A DNA stretch of 47,528 bases. Origin: Mycolicibacterium peregrinum. Its GTDB lineage: Bacteria > Actinomycetota > Actinomycetes > Mycobacteriales > Mycobacteriaceae. Positions 16,702-25,072 of the stretch are shown in pieces. Every line of letters starts with the position of its first letter. The first letter of the stretch is position 1. Under the pieces are notes generated by a model that ran no database searches, was not told the DNA's origin, and was given only the letters and a program-made list of their open reading frames with translations. Location of the stretch: assembly GCF_001665625.1 (NCBI RefSeq), contig NZ_LZSY01000185.1, positions 1 through 47,528 of the forward strand, in the 5' to 3' direction. The position numbers and the translations under genes were made by a program.

Positions 16702-18276
16702 GTGCGAAGGACCGCTGTGGGCCACAGAGACCAAGCGCGCGCGGCCGACGCCTACGACCGCGGGCTGTGGGTGTCCACCACCCTGGTCGACGCCCTGGCC
16801 GACGCGGCGCGTGACAACCCCGACCGGGTGCTGCTGGTCGACGGTGACATCACCCTGACGGCCCGCGAATTGCATGACCGGGCAAGGGCTCTGGCGCTGC
16901 AGCTGGCCGCGTGGATGCCGGCCGGCAGCGTGGTGTCGTTCATGCTGCCCAACTGGCACGAGGCCGCGGCCATCTACCTCGGCGCCACGCTGGCGGGCAT
17001 GGTGGTGAACCCGATCCTGCCGTCACTACGCGACCGGGAACTGTGCTTCATCCTCGACGACGCGCAGAGCCGGGCGATCTTCATCCCCGCCCAGTTCGGC
17101 AAACACGACTACGCGGCAATGCTGACCCGGGTGTGCAGCCAGATGGACAGGCCACCGGAGGTGGTGGTGCTGCGCGGAGATCCGGGGCCGCACCGCGCAT
17201 TCGACGCGTTGCCGACCGCTCCGGAACGCGAACTTCCCGCGCTCGACCCCGATGACATCCGCATGATCATGTACACCTCGGGAACCACAGGTCGGCCCAA
17301 AGGCGTACTGCACAGTCATAACTCGATCAACGCGTTGATCATGCAGCTTCGCGGGCACTGGATGATCGACCCCGGTGACACCTTTCTGGTGCCCTCCCCC
17401 ATCGCGCACATCGGCGGCTCCATCTACGCCTTCGAGTGCCCGCTGCTGCTGAGCAGCACCGCCGTACTGATGCACCGCTGGAACGCCGATGACGGTGTGG
17501 CGCTGATGACCGAACATCGGTGCACTCACATGGCCGGGGCCACACCGTTTCTGGAACAACTGCTGGCCGCCGCCGAACACGCCGGCACCCGGCTTCCCGA
17601 CCTCAAGGTGTTCATCTGCGGCGGCGCCTCGGTACCGCCGTCACTGATCCGGCGGGCGTCGGACTACTTCGACCGGGCCGTGGTAAGCCGCGTGTACGGC
17701 TCGACCGAGGTCCCGGTTACCACCATCGGCTCACTGGCCCCGGGAGGCGTCGAGCACGCCGCCGAGACCGACGGCCGCCCAGGGATCGCCGAGGTCCGGC
17801 TCGTCTCCGGCGAGATCAGGGCCCGTGGCCCCCAGATGCTGCGGGGCTACCTGCACCCCGAGGACGAGATCGAATCCTTCGACGAGAACGGCTTTTTCCG
17901 CACCGGGGACCTCGGCCGCTGGGTGGACGGCGACTATCTGCAGGTGACCGGACGGGCCAAAGACCTCATCATCCGCAACGGCGAGAACATCTCCCCCAAG
18001 GAAGTCGAGGACATCCTGGTCGGTGAACTCGGCATCACCGAGGCAGCCGTCGTCGGCCTGCCCGATGAACGCACCGGCGAACGTGCCTGCGCGGTGCTGG
18101 TGACCGCCGACGGCCAACGCCCCGACGTGGCCGACGTGGGCCGGGTGCTGGCCGAACACGGGCTGGCCCGGTTCAAGACACCCGAGCGGGTCGAGATCTG
18201 GGATGAACTGCCGAAGAACGACGCGGGCAAAGTGTTGAAGCATCAGATCCGAGCGACGCTGAAGGGGCACGACTAA
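16702..18276 (+). CDS. AMP-dependent acyl-CoA synthetase (FadD-like)
   Basis: The product has 524 residues if started at GTG 16702; a GTG at 16717 has a better AAGGA site and would remove five residues. All adenylate-forming motifs are present: YTSGTTGRPKGVLHSH, YGSTEVPVT, the TGDLGRWVDGDYLQVTGR hinge region and the catalytic Lys in KNDAGKVLK near the C-terminus. It converts a carboxylic acid, ATP and CoA to the acyl-CoA. It follows the GntR gene closely and overlaps the next SDR gene (TAATG), which suggests an initial activation step for the compound degraded by the divergent operon. Confidence 0.92.
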   Translation: MRRTAVGHRDQARAADAYDRGLWVSTTLVDALADAARDNPDRVLLVDGDITLTARELHDRARALALQLAAWMPAGSVVSFMLPNWHEAAAIYLGATLAGMVVNPILPSLRDRELCFILDDAQSRAIFIPAQFGKHDYAAMLTRVCSQMDRPPEVVVLRGDPGPHRAFDALPTAPERELPALDPDDIRMIMYTSGTTGRPKGVLHSHNSINALIMQLRGHWMIDPGDTFLVPSPIAHIGGSIYAFECPLLLSSTAVLMHRWNADDGVALMTEHRCTHMAGATPFLEQLLAAAEHAGTRLPDLKVFICGGASVPPSLIRRASDYFDRAVVSRVYGSTEVPVTTIGSLAPGGVEHAAETDGRPGIAEVRLVSGEIRARGPQMLRGYLHPEDEIESFDENGFFRTGDLGRWVDGDYLQVTGRAKDLIIRNGENISPKEVEDILVGELGITEAAVVGLPDERTGERACAVLVTADGQRPDVADVGRVLAEHGLARFKTPERVEIWDELPKNDAGKVLKHQIRATLKGHD

Positions 18277-19043
18277 TGCAGGTTGCGATCGTCACCGGAG
18301 CCAGCAGTGGCATCGGATTCGGCTGTGCCACCGCGCTTGCCGAGGCAGGCATGGCGGTGCTCGGCACCGGCCGCGACGAGGACCGGCTGGCCGAACTCGA
18401 ACGGGTCGCCCCGGATCGGATCGCGACGCTGGCCGTCGACCTGACTGCCGATGACGCCCCACAACTGATCGTCGAGGCCGCACTATCCCGCTGGGGCCGC
18501 ATCGACTTTCTGATCAACAACGCCGGAGTCGGCAGCCCCAAGCCCCTGCACGAGACCGATGACGAAACCCTCGACCACTTCCTGGGCATCATGCTGCGCG
18601 CACCATTTCGATTGGCCCGCGACGTCATCCCGCACCTGGGTCCTGGTTCGGCCATCATCAACATCACTTCGACGTTCGCCGTTGTCGGCGGCCTCCGCGG
18701 CGGGGCGTATTCGGCGGCCAAGGGCGGACTGACGGCGCTGACCACCCATATCGCCTGCCAGTACGGGGCCCAGGGCATCCGCTGCAATGCGGTGGCCCCG
18801 GGGGTGACGGTGACGCCGATGGTCGAACAACGCCTCAACGATCCCGGCTTCCGCAAGATGCAGACCGAGATGACTCCACACACCCGACTGGGCCGGGTCG
18901 AAGACATCGCGTCCACCGTCGCTTTCCTGTGCTCCGACGGGGGCAGCTTCATCAACGGTCAGACCATCGTCGTCGACGGCGGCTGGAGCTCGACGAAGTA
19001 TCTTTCCGATTTCGCGCTGAACGCCAAGTGGGTTGCAGAGTGA
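18276..19043 (+). CDS. Short-chain dehydrogenase/reductase
   Basis: The product has 255 residues and a classical SDR layout: TGASSGIG at residues 7-14, INNAG near 84-88, the catalytic Ser region ITSTFAVVGG, Y-x3-K in YSAAKGG, and NGQTIVVDGGW near the C-terminus. It should interconvert a hydroxyl and a keto group with NAD(P). It is locked between two acyl-CoA synthetase genes by TAATG and GTGA overlaps, so the substrate may be a CoA ester. No specific substrate can be read from the sequence. Confidence 0.9.
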   Translation: MQVAIVTGASSGIGFGCATALAEAGMAVLGTGRDEDRLAELERVAPDRIATLAVDLTADDAPQLIVEAALSRWGRIDFLINNAGVGSPKPLHETDDETLDHFLGIMLRAPFRLARDVIPHLGPGSAIINITSTFAVVGGLRGGAYSAAKGGLTALTTHIACQYGAQGIRCNAVAPGVTVTPMVEQRLNDPGFRKMQTEMTPHTRLGRVEDIASTVAFLCSDGGSFINGQTIVVDGGWSSTKYLSDFALNAKWVAE

Positions 19044-20509
19044 ACACTTTCGTGGTCCTCGATCAGGCCGCCGACCGGTTCGGCGACGACGGCGCGGTGT
19101 TCCTGGGGGAACGCCAAGTCCACACCTGGGCACAGTTGCGCGACCGGGTACTGCGACTGGCCACCACATTGAAGGCCCTCGGTGATCGCGGTACACGCAT
19201 CGCCGTCGCCAGTGAGAACCGGCCCGAGATCATCGAGCTGATGTTCGCGATCTGGGCGGCCGAATGCGTGTTCGTGCCGATCAACTACAAGCTTCATCCT
19301 CGTGAGATGGCCGACATCCTCGACGATTCCGGTGCCGTGCAGGTGTTCGCGTCGGCCAAGGTCGCCGAGGGGCTGGCATCGGTGACCGGGGCGCCCGTCG
19401 AAACCATCGGTGACCAGACCTATGCGGCCCGGTTCGATGCCGAGCCCGCGGACCCGCCGTCGACCGATCCCGCGGCTCTGGCCTGGCTGTTCTACACCAG
19501 CGGCACCACCGGAAAGTCCAAGGGCGCCATGCTGTCCCACCGCAATCTGATGGCGATGACACTGGCGCACCTGGCTGATTTCGATGATCCGGACGAGAAC
19601 TGCAGCCTGATCCACGGCGCCCCGATGTCCCACGGTTCCGGCCTGTACATCCCGCCGTACGTGCTGCGCGGCGCCCGTCAGGTGATACCGGCATCCGCTG
19701 CGTTCGAACCTGACGAGTTCCTGGACCTGTGCGGTCACCATCCCGGCAGCAGCGCCTTTCTCGCTCCGACCATGGTGCAGCGCCTGATCCAGACGGGCAG
19801 GCCCCGCCCCGAGAACCTGAAAACCGTGGTCTACGGCGGCGGCCCGATGTACGTCGACAGCCTCAAGAAGGCGCTGGCCGCCTACGGCGCGATCTTTGTC
19901 CAACTCTACGGTCAGGGCGAGGCGCCGATGACGATCACCGGATTGCGGCGTCGCGACCACATCGACGCCGATGATGCGACGCTGGGCTCGGTCGGCTATC
20001 CCCGCTCCGGGGTGGAGGTCGCCGTGCTCACCGAGTCCGGGAAACCGGCGGGCGTCGACGAGATCGGCGAGATCGTCTGCCGCGGCGACGTCGTCATGTC
20101 GGGCTACTGGAACAACCCGACGGCCACCGCGGCGACCCTCAAAGACGGCTGGCTGCACACCGGCGACATGGGATCGTTCGACAACCGCGGCTACCTCACC
20201 CTGCGCGACCGGTCCAAGGACGTGGTGATCAGCGGAGGCAGCAACATCTATCCCCGCGAGGTGGAAGAGGCGCTGCTGGAGCATCCCGACGTGGTCGAGG
20301 CCGGGGTCGTCGGGGCTCCCGACCCCGAATGGGGTGAGGTGGTCGTGGCGTTCGTGGTGGGTGAGGTCGATGCCGCAGGGCTCGACGCGCATCTGCTGGA
20401 GCGGATCGCCCGCTTCAAGCGGCCCAAGCGTTACGAGTTCATCGACGCGCTACCGAAGAACAGCTACGGCAAGGTGCTCAAGCGCGAGCTGCGGGAGCGG
20501 CTGGCGTGA
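19040..20509 (+). CDS. AMP-dependent acyl-CoA synthetase (FadD-like), second copy
   Basis: The product has 489 residues from the GTG at 19040, which overlaps the SDR stop (GTGA). The motifs FYTSGTTGKSKGAMLSHRN, LYGQGEAPMT, HTGDMGSFDNRGYLTLRDR and KNSYGKVLKREL are intact. It is clearly diverged from the synthetase encoded 1 kb upstream, so the pair probably activates two different acids of the pathway, or the parent compound and a later ring-cleavage product. Translation is probably coupled with both neighbours. Confidence 0.92.
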   Translation: MNTFVVLDQAADRFGDDGAVFLGERQVHTWAQLRDRVLRLATTLKALGDRGTRIAVASENRPEIIELMFAIWAAECVFVPINYKLHPREMADILDDSGAVQVFASAKVAEGLASVTGAPVETIGDQTYAARFDAEPADPPSTDPAALAWLFYTSGTTGKSKGAMLSHRNLMAMTLAHLADFDDPDENCSLIHGAPMSHGSGLYIPPYVLRGARQVIPASAAFEPDEFLDLCGHHPGSSAFLAPTMVQRLIQTGRPRPENLKTVVYGGGPMYVDSLKKALAAYGAIFVQLYGQGEAPMTITGLRRRDHIDADDATLGSVGYPRSGVEVAVLTESGKPAGVDEIGEIVCRGDVVMSGYWNNPTATAATLKDGWLHTGDMGSFDNRGYLTLRDRSKDVVISGGSNIYPREVEEALLEHPDVVEAGVVGAPDPEWGEVVVAFVVGEVDAAGLDAHLLERIARFKRPKRYEFIDALPKNSYGKVLKRELRERLA

Positions 20510-21498
20510 CCGCAACCGTCGAGGAGTTGTCGTGCGGTCTACCACCGGGACCGGATTTTGCCGACTTGGCGGTCTACGCCGAACAACTCGGGTACGCGCG
20601 GGTATGGATCTTCGACTCGGCGGCACTGTGGGAGGATCCGTTCGTGCACCTCGGTCTGGCTGCACAGCGCACCACGCGCATCGGCTTGGCCAGCGCCGTT
20701 CTGATCCCGGCACAACGCTCCGAGATGGCGATGGCATCGGCCATCGCCACCATCGCACGCCTGTCAGACGACCGGTTCCGGCCGTGTTTCGGCACCGGCG
20801 CAACCGCACGGCGGACACTCGGCCAGCGACCATGGACGCTCAAGGCCCTCCGCGACTATGTTCTTATCATCCGCGAATTGCTCTCGGGCGGAACAACGCT
20901 CATTGATGGCGCCGCGGCACGCATGTTGCATGCCGATGGCTTGACGGCGGCCAGACCGGTGGCGGCCCCGGTCTGGCTCAGTGTGTTCGGTCCGCGAGGG
21001 GCCGAGATGGCCGAGTCCGTGGCCGACGGGATCATCGGTCTGCCGCATCCGCGGCTCCCCACTGCGACCCTGATTTCGGGAACCGTCCTGGCCCCCGGCG
21101 AGGCGCCGGACTGTGATCGTGTCCGTCAGGCTGTCGGTCCGTGGCGCGTTGCCGAGTGGCACAACGCCTACGCCACCGGAGGCGCCGATGCGGTTGACCG
21201 GCTGCCCGGCGGCCGACAATGGCGCGAAACTGTCGAACGGCTTGCCGCACCGGACGAACGTCACCTGGTGACCGACGAAGGCCACGTCACCCATCTCATG
21301 GAGCGAGACCGGCCACTGCTCGAGCACATCGGCGCAAAGTCGAACATCAACGTTCAGTCCCTGGTCGGCACCCCGGCCGAAGTCAGCCAGAAGGTGTCGC
21401 GCATCTTCAGCTTCGGCTACAGCGAAATCATCTACACCCCTGCGGGACCCGATGTCCGGCGGGAGATGCGCGGATTCATGGAAGCCCTGACTCGCTGA
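20506..21498 (+). CDS. LLM-class flavin-dependent oxidoreductase
   Basis: The product has 330 residues. The luciferase-like barrel is visible from YAEQLGYARVWIFDSA, RIGLASAVLIPAQRS and RFRPCFGTGATARRTLG, a pattern often found in F420- or FMN-dependent LLM proteins of mycobacteria. The GTG start overlaps the synthetase stop (GTGA). It is the last plus-strand gene of this unit and ends 12 bases before the convergent reductase-like gene, with no obvious hairpin between them. The reaction is not assignable. Confidence 0.85.
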   Translation: MTATVEELSCGLPPGPDFADLAVYAEQLGYARVWIFDSAALWEDPFVHLGLAAQRTTRIGLASAVLIPAQRSEMAMASAIATIARLSDDRFRPCFGTGATARRTLGQRPWTLKALRDYVLIIRELLSGGTTLIDGAAARMLHADGLTAARPVAAPVWLSVFGPRGAEMAESVADGIIGLPHPRLPTATLISGTVLAPGEAPDCDRVRQAVGPWRVAEWHNAYATGGADAVDRLPGGRQWRETVERLAAPDERHLVTDEGHVTHLMERDRPLLEHIGAKSNINVQSLVGTPAEVSQKVSRIFSFGYSEIIYTPAGPDVRREMRGFMEALTR

Positions 21499-21510
21499 CT
21501 CGTCACAGGA

Positions 21511-22584
21511 TCACCACATCAGCCCGCGGATCAGCGCGGTCGGTGGGATGTCCTCGGCGGCAATCAATCCCGCCGGAGCGTCACACACCCAGTCGATCGC
21601 GTTGACCACCCGTGCCGCGGTGGACACACATCCGGCGTCGGTCACGTCGAGCGTCGGATGGGACAGCTCAGTGCTCACCTCGATACGCGGCTCGCCCTCC
21701 ACGATCACCTTGTGCACCCCGGACTGACCTTCCGGCGGATACTCCCAATCCGGCGCGGCCGCCGGGGTCAGCCGGGTGGTGTGCTCGATCGTGATGATGG
21801 GAACGCCGCCGCGCACCCCTTCGGCGGCGAACCGCACTCCGGCCAGTTGTCCTGGCTCGACGGTCATCATCGTGCACTCGATACGGTCGGGGCTGTACCA
21901 CGGCTCGAAACGCTGACCGACCTCGTCGAGCTCCACCCCCAGCCGTTCGGCGAGGTTGCGCACCAGGCCGCCGAACATCGCCGTGATCACCCCCGGCTGG
22001 AATGCCATCGGCAGGTCGTCGTCGGGGGTGGTGCCGAAACCCATGGCGGTGCCGGTGTATTCGTAGTCGTCGTAGTTGCCGTAGTCGAAGATCTCCTTGA
22101 CTGTCACCGACTCGGCACGCGTGACCAGGCTGAGCGCCGCGTACACCGCGGTGTCCCCGGAATACCCGGGGTCGATGCCGTTGACATACAGCGAGGAGTT
22201 CCCCGCCGAACATGCCTCCTCAAGCGGCACCCGCAACCAGTCGTCGGCCTGGCGCGGTGTCACCAGCCACACCATGGAGGTTCCGACGACGTTGATCCCC
22301 GCCGCCAGGAACCGCGACATCTGCTCGATCGCCTCCATCGGCCTGGTCTCACCCAAGGCTGTGTAGACCACGCAATCAGGCCCGAGCGCGATGAGCGCGT
22401 CGATGTCGTCGGTCGCGATGACACCCGTCGGCTCGGCGATTCCACACAATTCGGCAGCATCGCGGCCGATCTTGTCCGGGCCGGAGGCATGAACACCCAC
22501 CAACTTGAGATCCGGCCTGCCGATGATCGCGGCCAGCGAATGCCTGCCGACGTTCCCGGTCGAGAATTGGACCACTCTGCGCAT
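21511..22584 (-). CDS. NAD(P)-binding reductase-like protein (dihydrodipicolinate reductase-like N-domain)
   Basis: The product has 357 residues from the ATG at 22584, chosen over a TTG six bases upstream because AGGA is well spaced. The N-terminal Rossmann fold starts RRVVQFSTGNVGRHSL with the G-N-V-G turn, followed by GVHASGPDKIGRDAAELCG, as in dihydrodipicolinate reductase-like and amine dehydrogenase-like families that are common in mycobacterial lipid clusters. The reaction is unknown. Two diverged paralogues are encoded back to back at 29943-32043. It lies 18 bases downstream of the SDR gene on the same strand. Confidence 0.82.
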   Translation of the reverse strand: MRRVVQFSTGNVGRHSLAAIIGRPDLKLVGVHASGPDKIGRDAAELCGIAEPTGVIATDDIDALIALGPDCVVYTALGETRPMEAIEQMSRFLAAGINVVGTSMVWLVTPRQADDWLRVPLEEACSAGNSSLYVNGIDPGYSGDTAVYAALSLVTRAESVTVKEIFDYGNYDDYEYTGTAMGFGTTPDDDLPMAFQPGVITAMFGGLVRNLAERLGVELDEVGQRFEPWYSPDRIECTMMTVEPGQLAGVRFAAEGVRGGVPIITIEHTTRLTPAAAPDWEYPPEGQSGVHKVIVEGEPRIEVSTELSHPTLDVTDAGCVSTAARVVNAIDWVCDAPAGLIAAEDIPPTALIRGLMW

Positions 22585-22602
22585 CGTCAATCCTGTTCCT
22601 GC

Positions 22603-23391
22603 TCAGTAGTCGGGGATCGGCAGCGGCGAGTTGTTCGAGTCGATACCGCCGTCAACGTGGAAGATGGCGTTCGTCGCGTAGCAGTCGCGCGTGGACAGAT
22701 ACACGCACAACCTTCCGAGGTCCTCCACATCGCCGAGGCGATGCAACGGCGTCGCCTCCTTCATCTTCTCCAACGACCCGGGTAACAAGTCAAGGCTTCC
22801 TTGTAAACCGTCGGTCGCGAACGACCCCAGCGCGATCGCGTTCACCCGGATCTTGGGCGCCAACTCCTGCGCCATCGCACGGGTGAGCGCCTCAAGACCG
22901 CCTTTTGCCGTGCAGTAGGCGGTCAAGGCACGGATGCCGAACCGGGCCGACCCCGAAGAAATGTTGACGATCGAGCCGTGTCCGGCCGCGATCATGTGTG
23001 GCGCGACAAGCTGACTCATGATGAACGCCGAAGTGACACACCAGTCGAAGGTGTGCCTGAAGTCCTCGTCGGTGATGTCGAGGAACCGCGCATAGGTGGA
23101 TCCGCCGACGTTGTTGATAAGGATGTCGATGCGGCCGAACCGCTCCATAGCCGTGCCCACCACTCGCTCCCCGTCGGGCCGGCTCATCGCGTCGGCGACC
23201 ACCGCCATGCCCTTACCGCCCGCGGCTTCGATGCCGGCGATGGTCTCGACGATGTCGGATTCCGTTCTAGCCGTGCCTACTACGGTGGCGCCGGCCTCTG
23301 CCAGCACTCGCGCGATACCTTGCCCGACGCCCTTTCCGGCGCCGGTCACGATCGCGACCTGACCTTCCAGGCCGAACTGCTCCATTGCCAT
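22603..23391 (-). CDS. Short-chain dehydrogenase/reductase
   Basis: The product has 262 residues with the motifs TGAGKGVG (residues 16-23), INNVGG, SSGSARFG and Y-x3-K in YCTAKGG. The C-terminus (NAIFHVDGGIDSNNSP) is typical of the family. The ATG at 23391 has GGGAG a few bases upstream. It is divergent from the membrane-protein operon that starts at 23543, and the 151-bp gap between them contains a long inverted repeat. It probably forms a two-gene unit with the downstream reductase-like gene. Confidence 0.9.
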   Translation of the reverse strand: MAMEQFGLEGQVAIVTGAGKGVGQGIARVLAEAGATVVGTARTESDIVETIAGIEAAGGKGMAVVADAMSRPDGERVVGTAMERFGRIDILINNVGGSTYARFLDITDEDFRHTFDWCVTSAFIMSQLVAPHMIAAGHGSIVNISSGSARFGIRALTAYCTAKGGLEALTRAMAQELAPKIRVNAIALGSFATDGLQGSLDLLPGSLEKMKEATPLHRLGDVEDLGRLCVYLSTRDCYATNAIFHVDGGIDSNNSPLPIPDY

Positions 23392-23426
23392 GCGCGTCTC
23401 CCCGTCGAGGTGCTGCCAACCAGCTC

Positions 23427-23489
23427 CGCCGAAATGGCATTCCAGCAGTGAAAATTCGAGTGGGCTCCGGCTGGAATGCGATTTCGGCG
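23427..23489. repeat. Long inverted repeat in a divergent promoter region
   Basis: The arms 23427-23446 and 23470-23489 are 20 bp each and complementary at 19 of 20 positions, separated by 23 bases. The arm core is GCATTCCAGC. It lies between the SDR start at 23391 and the promoter of the plus-strand operon. There is no U-run, so a terminator is unlikely; a binding site for a dimeric regulator or a transcript hairpin is more plausible. Confidence 0.7.
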
Positions 23490-23506
23490 AGAGGGCGGGC
23501 AGGCGT

Positions 23507-23534
23507 TTGACTGCCCATGTTTATTGACTATAGT
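23507..23534 (+). promoter_or_regulatory. Sigma-70/SigA-type promoter for a leaderless transcript
   Basis: TTGACT at 23507-23512 and TATAGT at 23529-23534 are near-consensus -35 and -10 boxes with a 16-base spacer. The expected start of transcription falls at about 23541-23543, which coincides with the ATG at 23543. The mRNA should therefore be leaderless, consistent with the lack of a Shine-Dalgarno sequence. Confidence 0.68.
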
Positions 23535-23538
23535 CAGT
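23523..23538. promoter_or_regulatory. Candidate TetR operator overlapping the -10 box
   Basis: The 16-mer ATTGACTATAGTCAGT contains the perfect 12-bp palindrome TGACTATAGTCA and covers the -10 box. A related 16-mer at 24291-24306, in front of the TetR gene, agrees in 13 of 16 positions. A repressor bound here would block RNA polymerase directly. The TetR protein encoded at 24331 is the natural candidate. Confidence 0.6.
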
Positions 23539-23542
23539 CTGC

Positions 23543-24274
23543 ATGAACTTGCCAACGTTCAATCTGAAGCGTGGCGGCAGTGCGGACGACGTGGCGCGCC
23601 CGTCGGCCAGCGGGCTCGACGAACACCTGGAGGCCTCCCAGCGTGCGCAGCGCCAGGCCGACAAATGGCTCATCTCCGGCAGCCTGCTGATCGGCTCCGC
23701 AGCCCTCGGCATCTTCGGCCTGCCGCTGTTCCTCAGAGGCGTCTGGCTGCTTCGCAAAGCTCAGCGCGACGGATTGTCGGTCCGGCCGATGCTGGTCACA
23801 CTGATCGGTTATCTGGTCATCATCGACGCCGCCATCAACACCGTCGGCTGGGCCCTCGACGTCGCCGCCAACCACACCATTCTCGCCCGAATCCTGTTGA
23901 ACGGCTGGGGCGCAATGTTCGACGCCGGCTACTTCTGGCACTACAACGAGCTGTGGATCGGCGGGGCCGCGGGACCCGGCGAGAAGGCGATGGAAGTCGG
24001 CATGATCCTCACGGTTTTCACCATGCGGATCGCTGCGGGTATCGGCTTCCTCCAGATGAAGAGGTGGGGTCACCAATGGATGATCATCACCTGCTGGATG
24101 GGGATCGTCATCTGGTGCCTCTACGTGTTCAACATGACGATGTTCGCCGATGTCCGGTTCGCCGGCGTCGTACTGCCGGTCGTCGGGTGGTGGCTTTACG
24201 ACATCTTCTACATCACTCCGTTCCTCGCGATCCCGTACCTGCATTCGGTCAATCGCGAGATCTTCTCCGACTAG
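23543..24274 (+). CDS. Polytopic membrane protein of unrecognised family, copy 1
   Basis: The product has 243 residues: a polar, amphipathic N-terminus of about 42 residues, then about six hydrophobic segments (roughly 43-70, 83-105, 110-128, 143-160, 171-192, 200-225). Conserved polar residues lie in or near membrane segments, notably FDAGYFWHYNELW, KRWGHQW and IPYLHSVNREIF. It is clearly paralogous to the protein at 27555. The eight-histidine pattern of AlkB-type enzymes is absent and I do not recognise the family. The gene is probably translated from a leaderless mRNA. The company of NorQ/NorD-like genes suggests a membrane metalloenzyme, which is inference only. Confidence 0.75.
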   Translation: MNLPTFNLKRGGSADDVARPSASGLDEHLEASQRAQRQADKWLISGSLLIGSAALGIFGLPLFLRGVWLLRKAQRDGLSVRPMLVTLIGYLVIIDAAINTVGWALDVAANHTILARILLNGWGAMFDAGYFWHYNELWIGGAAGPGEKAMEVGMILTVFTMRIAAGIGFLQMKRWGHQWMIITCWMGIVIWCLYVFNMTMFADVRFAGVVLPVVGWWLYDIFYITPFLAIPYLHSVNREIFSD

Positions 24275-24284
24275 CCCAATGACT

Positions 24285-24316
24285 TAACTCATTGACTGCA
24301 ATCAGTAAGTGAGTTA
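24285..24316. promoter_or_regulatory. Candidate TetR operator before the TetR gene
   Basis: The 16-mer ATTGACTGCAATCAGT at 24291-24306 resembles the operator at 23523-23538. It lies inside a further inverted repeat, TAACTCA at 24285-24291 and TGAGTTA at 24310-24316. The site is 15 bases before the TetR start, a position suited to autorepression. Confidence 0.52.
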
Positions 24317-24330
24317 GAAATGAGCGCAAC

Positions 24331-24933
24331 ATGACGCCACAGACCAAGCAGTCGGCGCGCGAGTTGCGCCGACTGCAAACGCGGGAACGGATACTCGGCG
24401 CGGCCGTCGCCGAGTTCCAGGCGTCAGGCATGGCCGGGGCGGACGTCGGCGCGATCGTCAGTGCCGCGGGCGTCGCCCACGGCACCTTTTTCTTTCACTT
24501 CCCCAGCAAGGAACACGTTCTGCTCGAACTGGAGCGGCGTGAAGAGACGCGCATGGCAGCCGAATTCGCCGGCTTTCTGGAGAACACGCATGATCTCGCG
24601 ACGGCGTTGACCGAGCTCGTCCGTCTGGTGGGCAGCCTGGAGCAACGATTCGGACCGCTTCTGTTCAAAGAACTACTTGCGCTGCACTTCTCGCCGACGC
24701 GTCCGACCAAGGACGAATGGAGCGACCACCCGATGATCGTTCTGCTCGTCCGCGAGATCGAGCGTGCCCGCGGCGACGGCGAGGTGCATCCCGAGGTCGA
24801 CGCCTTCTACAGCGCCGCATTCTTCCTGCTGGGGATCTACGGCGTCCTGACCACCACCGCCAACAGCCAGCACCGCGACGCGATGCTGGCCAACTTGGTC
24901 ATCACCGCACTACGAGGACTGGAGGTCCGATGA
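24331..24933 (+). CDS. TetR-family transcriptional regulator
   Basis: The product has 200 residues. The N-terminal helix-turn-helix is clear: RERILGAAVAEFQASG, then VSAAGVAHGTFFFHFPSKEHVL at residues about 48-69, with the typical FFFHF-x-SKE recognition region. The C-terminal helical domain is family-typical and would bind a hydrophobic effector. It lies within the cluster of membrane-protein, NorQ/NorD-like and P450 genes. Two similar palindromic 16-mers, one at the promoter of the first membrane gene and one before its own start, make local repression and autorepression likely. No strong Shine-Dalgarno sequence precedes the ATG. Confidence 0.92.
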   Translation: MTPQTKQSARELRRLQTRERILGAAVAEFQASGMAGADVGAIVSAAGVAHGTFFFHFPSKEHVLLELERREETRMAAEFAGFLENTHDLATALTELVRLVGSLEQRFGPLLFKELLALHFSPTRPTKDEWSDHPMIVLLVREIERARGDGEVHPEVDAFYSAAFFLLGIYGVLTTTANSQHRDAMLANLVITALRGLEVR

Positions 24934-24960
24934 ATCATCCCTTCTGCGAGGAGAACTGAC

Positions 24961-25068
24961 GTGGCCGGTTGGATCTGGGAGATACTCCGCTACGTGGCCG
25001 CCTGGGGCGGCACCGGCTTGATCATCTGGTTCTGGTACTGGATGTTCTCCAACATCGGCACCTTCTGA
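24961..25068 (+). CDS. 35-residue single-span membrane peptide
   Basis: A GTG preceded by GAGGAG at good spacing opens a 35-codon frame, MAGWIWEILRYVAAWGG followed by a strongly hydrophobic, Trp-rich segment (LIIWFWYWMF) and SNIGTF. The product is almost all one membrane helix. It sits between the TetR gene and the VWA gene, with four bases to the latter. The strong ribosome site, tight spacing and the presence of a second small membrane ORF before the other polytopic gene argue that it is real, perhaps a small subunit of a membrane complex. No family is recognised. Confidence 0.66.
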   Translation: MAGWIWEILRYVAAWGGTGLIIWFWYWMFSNIGTF

Positions 25069-25072
25069 AGGC

